Below, one piece after another: positions 6,667-9,232 of a DNA stretch of 9,232 nt. Made by a program: the position numbers and the translations under genes. This DNA is from Candidatus Delongbacteria bacterium (GTDB lineage: Bacteria; Delongbacteria; UBA4055). Under the pieces are notes generated by a model. That model saw nothing but the letters and a program-made list of their open reading frames with translations. It had not been told where the DNA came from and made no database searches. The stretch is from NCBI GenBank assembly GCA_016938535.1, contig JAFGUL010000018.1:1-9232 (forward strand), given 5' to 3'. Positions within the stretch are counted from its first letter, which is position 1, and every line of letters starts with the position of its first letter.

Positions 6667-7338
6667 TCAGTTTTCTGCAAGTATCATAAACTCGCCTTTG
6701 AGATCATGTGCAATGCAGTATTTGTATATCACTGCAGCATGATCGTACAGGACGGTCTCCTCAGGCATAGTGGCCTTATATATAAAAAGGATTTTTTTTT
6801 CTGAGAAAATCTCTGAAATATCCTCCATCAAATCCAAAAGTCTGTACGGAGTATCCATCAGAACGACGGGAAGATTTAGATTTTTAAGTTTCTTAAGCTC
6901 GGATATTCTCTCCTTTTTGGTTTTCTGAATAAATCCGGCGAAAAGAAATTTCCTGATATCAATAGGAGAGAGAGAGAGCAGCGTCATCAAAGCTGAAGGT
7001 CCCGGAACAGGAATGACTTTTATATTTCTGGAATAACAGTGCTGCAGAAGAACTCTGCCGGGATCAGCAAAAACAGGCGTTCCGCAGTCTGAGATCAGAG
7101 CACAGTTCTCTCCTTTAAGCATAAAATCCAGAACGAATAATGCATCTCTATCCTCATTGTGCTCGTTAAATACATAATACTCTTTTTTGAATTTGTGGAC
7201 AGCAAAAAGGCTTCTGACAGCAGATTCTTCCTCCGTAATGATAACATCAACACTTTTCAGTACTTCCAGAGCCCTTTCAGATATGTCAGCCCTGTTCCCT
7301 ATCGGGATCGCGACCGTGTAAAGTTTTCCGTAATTCAT
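6667..7338 (-). CDS. Divergent RsmI-like tetrapyrrole-methylase-family methyltransferase
   Basis: This 223-residue protein is a paralogue of the RsmI protein encoded directly upstream and belongs to the tetrapyrrole (corrin/porphyrin) methylase superfamily, SAM-dependent. It keeps the N-terminal GKLYTVAIPIGN (4-15), SDCGTPVFADPG (83-94), VPGPSAL (111-117) and a C-terminal KGEFMIL. It differs at sites well kept in RsmI: CEDTR has become TEEES (35-39), and YExxHR has become MDTPYR (161-166). A TPYR version of that motif is one I recall from a short RsmI-like subgroup of unknown target in some bacteria. The SAM-binding parts look intact, so it may be an active enzyme with another substrate, perhaps another RNA position. 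The ATG overlaps the stop of rsmI (ATGA) and GGGAAG precedes it. It is the last gene of the upstream unit. A run of eight T follows its stop without a convincing hairpin. Confidence 0.85.
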   Translation of the reverse strand: MNYGKLYTVAIPIGNRADISERALEVLKSVDVIITEEESAVRSLFAVHKFKKEYYVFNEHNEDRDALFVLDFMLKGENCALISDCGTPVFADPGRVLLQHCYSRNIKVIPVPGPSALMTLLSLSPIDIRKFLFAGFIQKTKKERISELKKLKNLNLPVVLMDTPYRLLDLMEDISEIFSEKKILFIYKATMPEETVLYDHAAVIYKYCIAHDLKGEFMILAEN

Positions 7339-8009
7339 GATCTCTTCCCTTCAATAACTACTGCAAATTCGCCTTTTGGAATTTTTTCGTTAAATACTTT
7401 GAGTACATCAGAAGGAAGACCGCAGGAATGTTCCTCGTAAATCTTTGTCATTTCGCGCAATACACAGATATTCCGTTCGGGTATCAGTTCTGTCAGCTGT
7501 TCGAGAAGCTTAATTATTCTGTGGACTGATTCATATAAGATCACTGTTCGTTTTTCTTCAGCGATCATCTTCAGTTTGGTCTGCCTTCCTTTTTTATGAG
7601 GTAAAAATCCTTCAAAGACAAAGCTGTCGGTGGGCATCCCCGATATAACGAGCGCATTTACGAAAGCTGTCGCTCCCGGTACTCCGATTATTTCGATCTC
7701 TTTTTCTCTTGCAGCTCTGACGATCCTGAAACCGGGATCGGAAATACAGGGTGTTCCGGCATCCGAAACAACAGCTATTTTTTCCCCGGTGAGTAATTTT
7801 TCAATAAGAACTGCAGTCTTGAAATTTTCGTTATGATCATGGTAGCTGAAAAGTTTCGACTCAATTCCAAAATGCTTTAGCAGTATGCCGGTCTTTCTTG
7901 TATCTTCACAGGCTATCAGATCGACGGATCTCAGGGTTTCTACAGCCCTGTAGGTCATATCCCCGTAATTACCTATCGGAGTTGAAACTATATATAATTT
8001 TCCCGCCAT
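7335..8009 (-). CDS. rsmI: 16S rRNA (cytidine-1402 2'-O)-methyltransferase RsmI
   Basis: RsmI methylates the ribose of C1402 in 16S rRNA, in the decoding centre, using SAM. The 224-residue product shows the family in full: GKLYIVSTPIGNYGDMTYRA (3-22), ACEDTRKT (33-40), YHDHNE (56-61), VVSDAGTPCISDPG (80-93), VPGATA (110-115) and ILYESVHR (157-164), ending KGEFAVVIEG. VPGATA replaces the common PGPSA. Escherichia coli RsmI is about 286 residues; this one lacks the extra C-terminal domain of about 50 residues, as do short forms in several phyla. The frame is open for 48 codons further upstream, to 8153, but that part lies within gpsA in another frame and shows no family similarity. The start at 8009 overlaps the gpsA stop (TAATG), has AGAGG 4 nt away and gives the normal N-terminus. 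Confidence 0.94.
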   Translation of the reverse strand: MAGKLYIVSTPIGNYGDMTYRAVETLRSVDLIACEDTRKTGILLKHFGIESKLFSYHDHNENFKTAVLIEKLLTGEKIAVVSDAGTPCISDPGFRIVRAAREKEIEIIGVPGATAFVNALVISGMPTDSFVFEGFLPHKKGRQTKLKMIAEEKRTVILYESVHRIIKLLEQLTELIPERNICVLREMTKIYEEHSCGLPSDVLKVFNEKIPKGEFAVVIEGKRS

Positions 8010-9010
8010 TAATCCTCTACTTTCTTTTCGCGTGTCATAAGTTCGGTTATGGCATTTCTGATCTCCACACCGCCGAAAAGTACTTCGTGTACCATAGATA
8101 CTATAGGCATCGATATGTTTTTTTCTATGGCTATTCTGTTGACGACCCTGCATGTTTCCACACCTTCAGCTACCATATTCATACTTTTGATGACCGACTC
8201 GAGTTTTTCTCCTTTTGCAAGCCTGTTTCCAACCTGCCAGTTCCTTGAAAGACTAGAATTACATGTAAGTATCATGTCGCCTATTCCTGATAAACCCGAA
8301 AATGTTTCCCTCTTTGCTCCCATTTCAGTTCCGAATCTGATCATTTCAGCAAGACCTCTTGTCAGCAGAGCAGCCTTAGTATTATTACCAAGTCCCAAAC
8401 CGTCGATCACACCTGCTGAGATGGCCAGAATATTCTTGATACTTCCGCCGATTTCTACTCCTATCACATCATCATTCGAATAAACTCTGAAATATTCATT
8501 CGAAAAAATATCTCTCACTCTGTTAGCCGTCTCAAGATTTCTGCAGGCTGCAACTACCGCGGTAGGAGTTTTGTTCAGTGCTACCTCGATCGCAAACGAA
8601 GGTCCTGCAACTATAACGAAATTATCATCGGTTATCGTGTCAAACTGATCAATAAACATCTCTCTGATATCCTTGCCGGAGGATACTTCCATACCTTTCG
8701 AAACATTTACAACTATCTTATCCGAAAAATCAATATCTTTTATTTTGTCAAAATATGTTCTTATGAACTGTGTCGGTACAGCATTCACAATCATTTCTGC
8801 TTCAGATACAAGTTTAAGTAAATCATTAGAAAATAATATCTCATCAGGGATCTTGTAGCCGGGAAGTTTTGAAAAGATCTTTCTTTCCTTATCGAGCAGT
8901 CTGCACACATTTTCATCGAATTCCCATACGCTTACAACATATTTCTTTGACGAAAGCAGATCAGCTATCGCCAGACCCCATGCTCCCGCTCCGAGAACGC
9001 ATATTTTCAT
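8009..9010 (-). CDS. gpsA: Glycerol-3-phosphate dehydrogenase [NAD(P)+]
   Basis: GpsA reduces dihydroxyacetone phosphate to sn-glycerol 3-phosphate in the cytoplasm, supplying the backbone of membrane phospholipids. The 333-residue length is normal. The nucleotide-binding motif is GAGAWG (7-12), followed by NAVPT (76-80), VSKGME (103-108) and AGPSFAIEV (135-143). The active-site Lys192 is in GGSIKNI (188-194). IDGLGLGNNTKAALLTRG (202-219), SGIGDMILTC (241-250) and LSRN (254-257) bind substrate and cofactor, and VAEGVET is near residue 281. Family members mostly read GAGSWG or GAGAWG, so nothing is missing. The start overlaps the stop of the PHP gene (ATGA), with AGGAG 7 nt upstream, and the stop overlaps the rsmI start. 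It sits in an operon with RNA-processing or modifying genes rather than with the acyltransferase plsY often found beside it. Confidence 0.96.
   Translation of the reverse strand: MKICVLGAGAWGLAIADLLSSKKYVVSVWEFDENVCRLLDKERKIFSKLPGYKIPDEILFSNDLLKLVSEAEMIVNAVPTQFIRTYFDKIKDIDFSDKIVVNVSKGMEVSSGKDIREMFIDQFDTITDDNFVIVAGPSFAIEVALNKTPTAVVAACRNLETANRVRDIFSNEYFRVYSNDDVIGVEIGGSIKNILAISAGVIDGLGLGNNTKAALLTRGLAEMIRFGTEMGAKRETFSGLSGIGDMILTCNSSLSRNWQVGNRLAKGEKLESVIKSMNMVAEGVETCRVVNRIAIEKNISMPIVSMVHEVLFGGVEIRNAITELMTREKKVED
8014..8018 (-). promoter_or_regulatory. rsmI: Ribosome binding site that fixes the rsmI start
   Basis: AGAGG on the minus strand, 4 nt before the ATG at 8009, lies in the last codons of gpsA. 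It supports the short rsmI start over the longer open frame reaching 8153. Confidence 0.6.
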
Positions 9011-9232
9011 TTTGTCTCTCCTGACAGTTTTTTCTTCATCGCTTCAATGTATGAATAAGGAATAAAATACTGACCCATCAGCTTTTTTCCGAGCTTTCTT
9101 TTACCGTGACAGTCACTTCCGCCGGACCTGAGCAGTCCTCTTTCTTTACTGAGAGAATCAAGAAATCCAGCCGTTCCCTCATCGTAAGAAGAGTGAATGG
9201 TCTCAATTCCGTCAATCCCCGAATTAATAAGT
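9007..9232 (-). CDS. PHP-domain phosphoesterase, C-terminal part only
   Basis: Only the last 74 complete codons are in view; the start lies beyond the window. The translation reads INSGIDGIETIHSSYD, then ERGLLRSGGSDCHGKRKLG, and ends KKKLSGETK. The GSDCHG element carries the Asp and His that bind metal at the end of PHP domains, and IDGIE with a following Y/H-rich turn is the usual strand before it. This pattern is found in TrpH/YciV-type proteins, which in Escherichia coli act as RNase AM, a 5'-3' exoribonuclease on short RNA and 5' ends of rRNA. Which PHP subfamily this is cannot be decided from the C-terminus alone; histidinol-phosphate phosphatase is an alternative. Its stop overlaps the gpsA start (ATGA), so it belongs to the same operon, which also carries the rRNA methyltransferase. 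Confidence 0.82.
   Translation of the reverse strand, partial: LINSGIDGIETIHSSYDEGTAGFLDSLSKERGLLRSGGSDCHGKRKLGKKLMGQYFIPYSYIEAMKKKLSGETK

Noticed and set aside
6654..6680. Intrinsic terminator after the second RsmI-like gene
   Set aside because: There is a run of eight T on the minus strand, but only a 3-bp stem (CAG/CTG) precedes it, which is too weak to call.
6667..7338. Second RsmI-like gene as a pseudogene
   Set aside because: The frame is fully open, the ribosome binding site is good, and SAM-binding motifs are retained; changes cluster at substrate-side motifs rather than at random.
8010..8153. 48-codon upstream extension of the rsmI reading frame
   Set aside because: It lies inside gpsA in another frame, shows no similarity to the RsmI N-terminus, and the start at 8009 has a ribosome binding site and the usual TAATG junction.
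8049..8483. 144-codon open frame on the plus strand
   Set aside because: It is antisense to the well-supported gpsA gene, has a composition expected of a shadow frame and no ribosome binding site of note.

Overview
The window holds a densely packed run of eleven protein genes, all read from the minus strand, so gene order in transcription runs from high to low coordinates. Genes at both ends are cut by the window. I see no rRNA, tRNA, CRISPR array, insertion sequence or integrase. The composition is AT-rich (roughly 40% GC by eye), with many AGA arginine codons and purine-rich ribosome binding sites. The gene set (gpsA, rsmI, SuhB-type inositol monophosphatase, DUF445, TPR protein with a signal peptide, GT4 glycosyltransferase) fits an ordinary bacterial chromosome. 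The short RsmI forms and tight overlaps recall low-GC anaerobes of the FCB or spirochaete-like phyla, but nothing here fixes the phylum.

Upstream unit (9232 down to 6667): the 3' end of a PHP-domain phosphoesterase gene, then gpsA (glycerol-3-phosphate dehydrogenase), rsmI (16S rRNA ribose methyltransferase) and a second, divergent RsmI-like gene. All three junctions overlap (ATGA, TAATG, ATGA), so this looks like one translationally coupled operon.

Middle (6666 to 6217): a small unrecognised 88-residue gene with a very good ribosome binding site lies between two short gaps. The first gap (80 nt) holds weak promoter-like elements and an imperfect inverted repeat. The second (103 nt) holds a weak terminator-like hairpin and an extended -10 promoter candidate for the next unit.

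Downstream unit (6216 down to 1): a long class V aminotransferase/cysteine-desulfurase-like enzyme, a secreted TPR protein, an inositol monophosphatase, a class I methyltransferase, a DUF445 membrane protein, a membrane-anchored protein whose outer domain looks like an NlpC/P60 peptidase without its catalytic residues, and a GT4 glycosyltransferase starting with TTG. Most junctions overlap or abut, and the longest gap is 22 nt. The last genes (DUF445, anchored NlpC/P60-like, glycosyltransferase) point to the cell envelope.

The most interesting items are the apparently dead NlpC/P60 domain (all three catalytic positions substituted), the tandem canonical/divergent RsmI pair, the long Cys-containing class V aminotransferase away from any visible Fe-S genes, and the orphan 88-residue gene. 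I find no clear new defence or mobile system.
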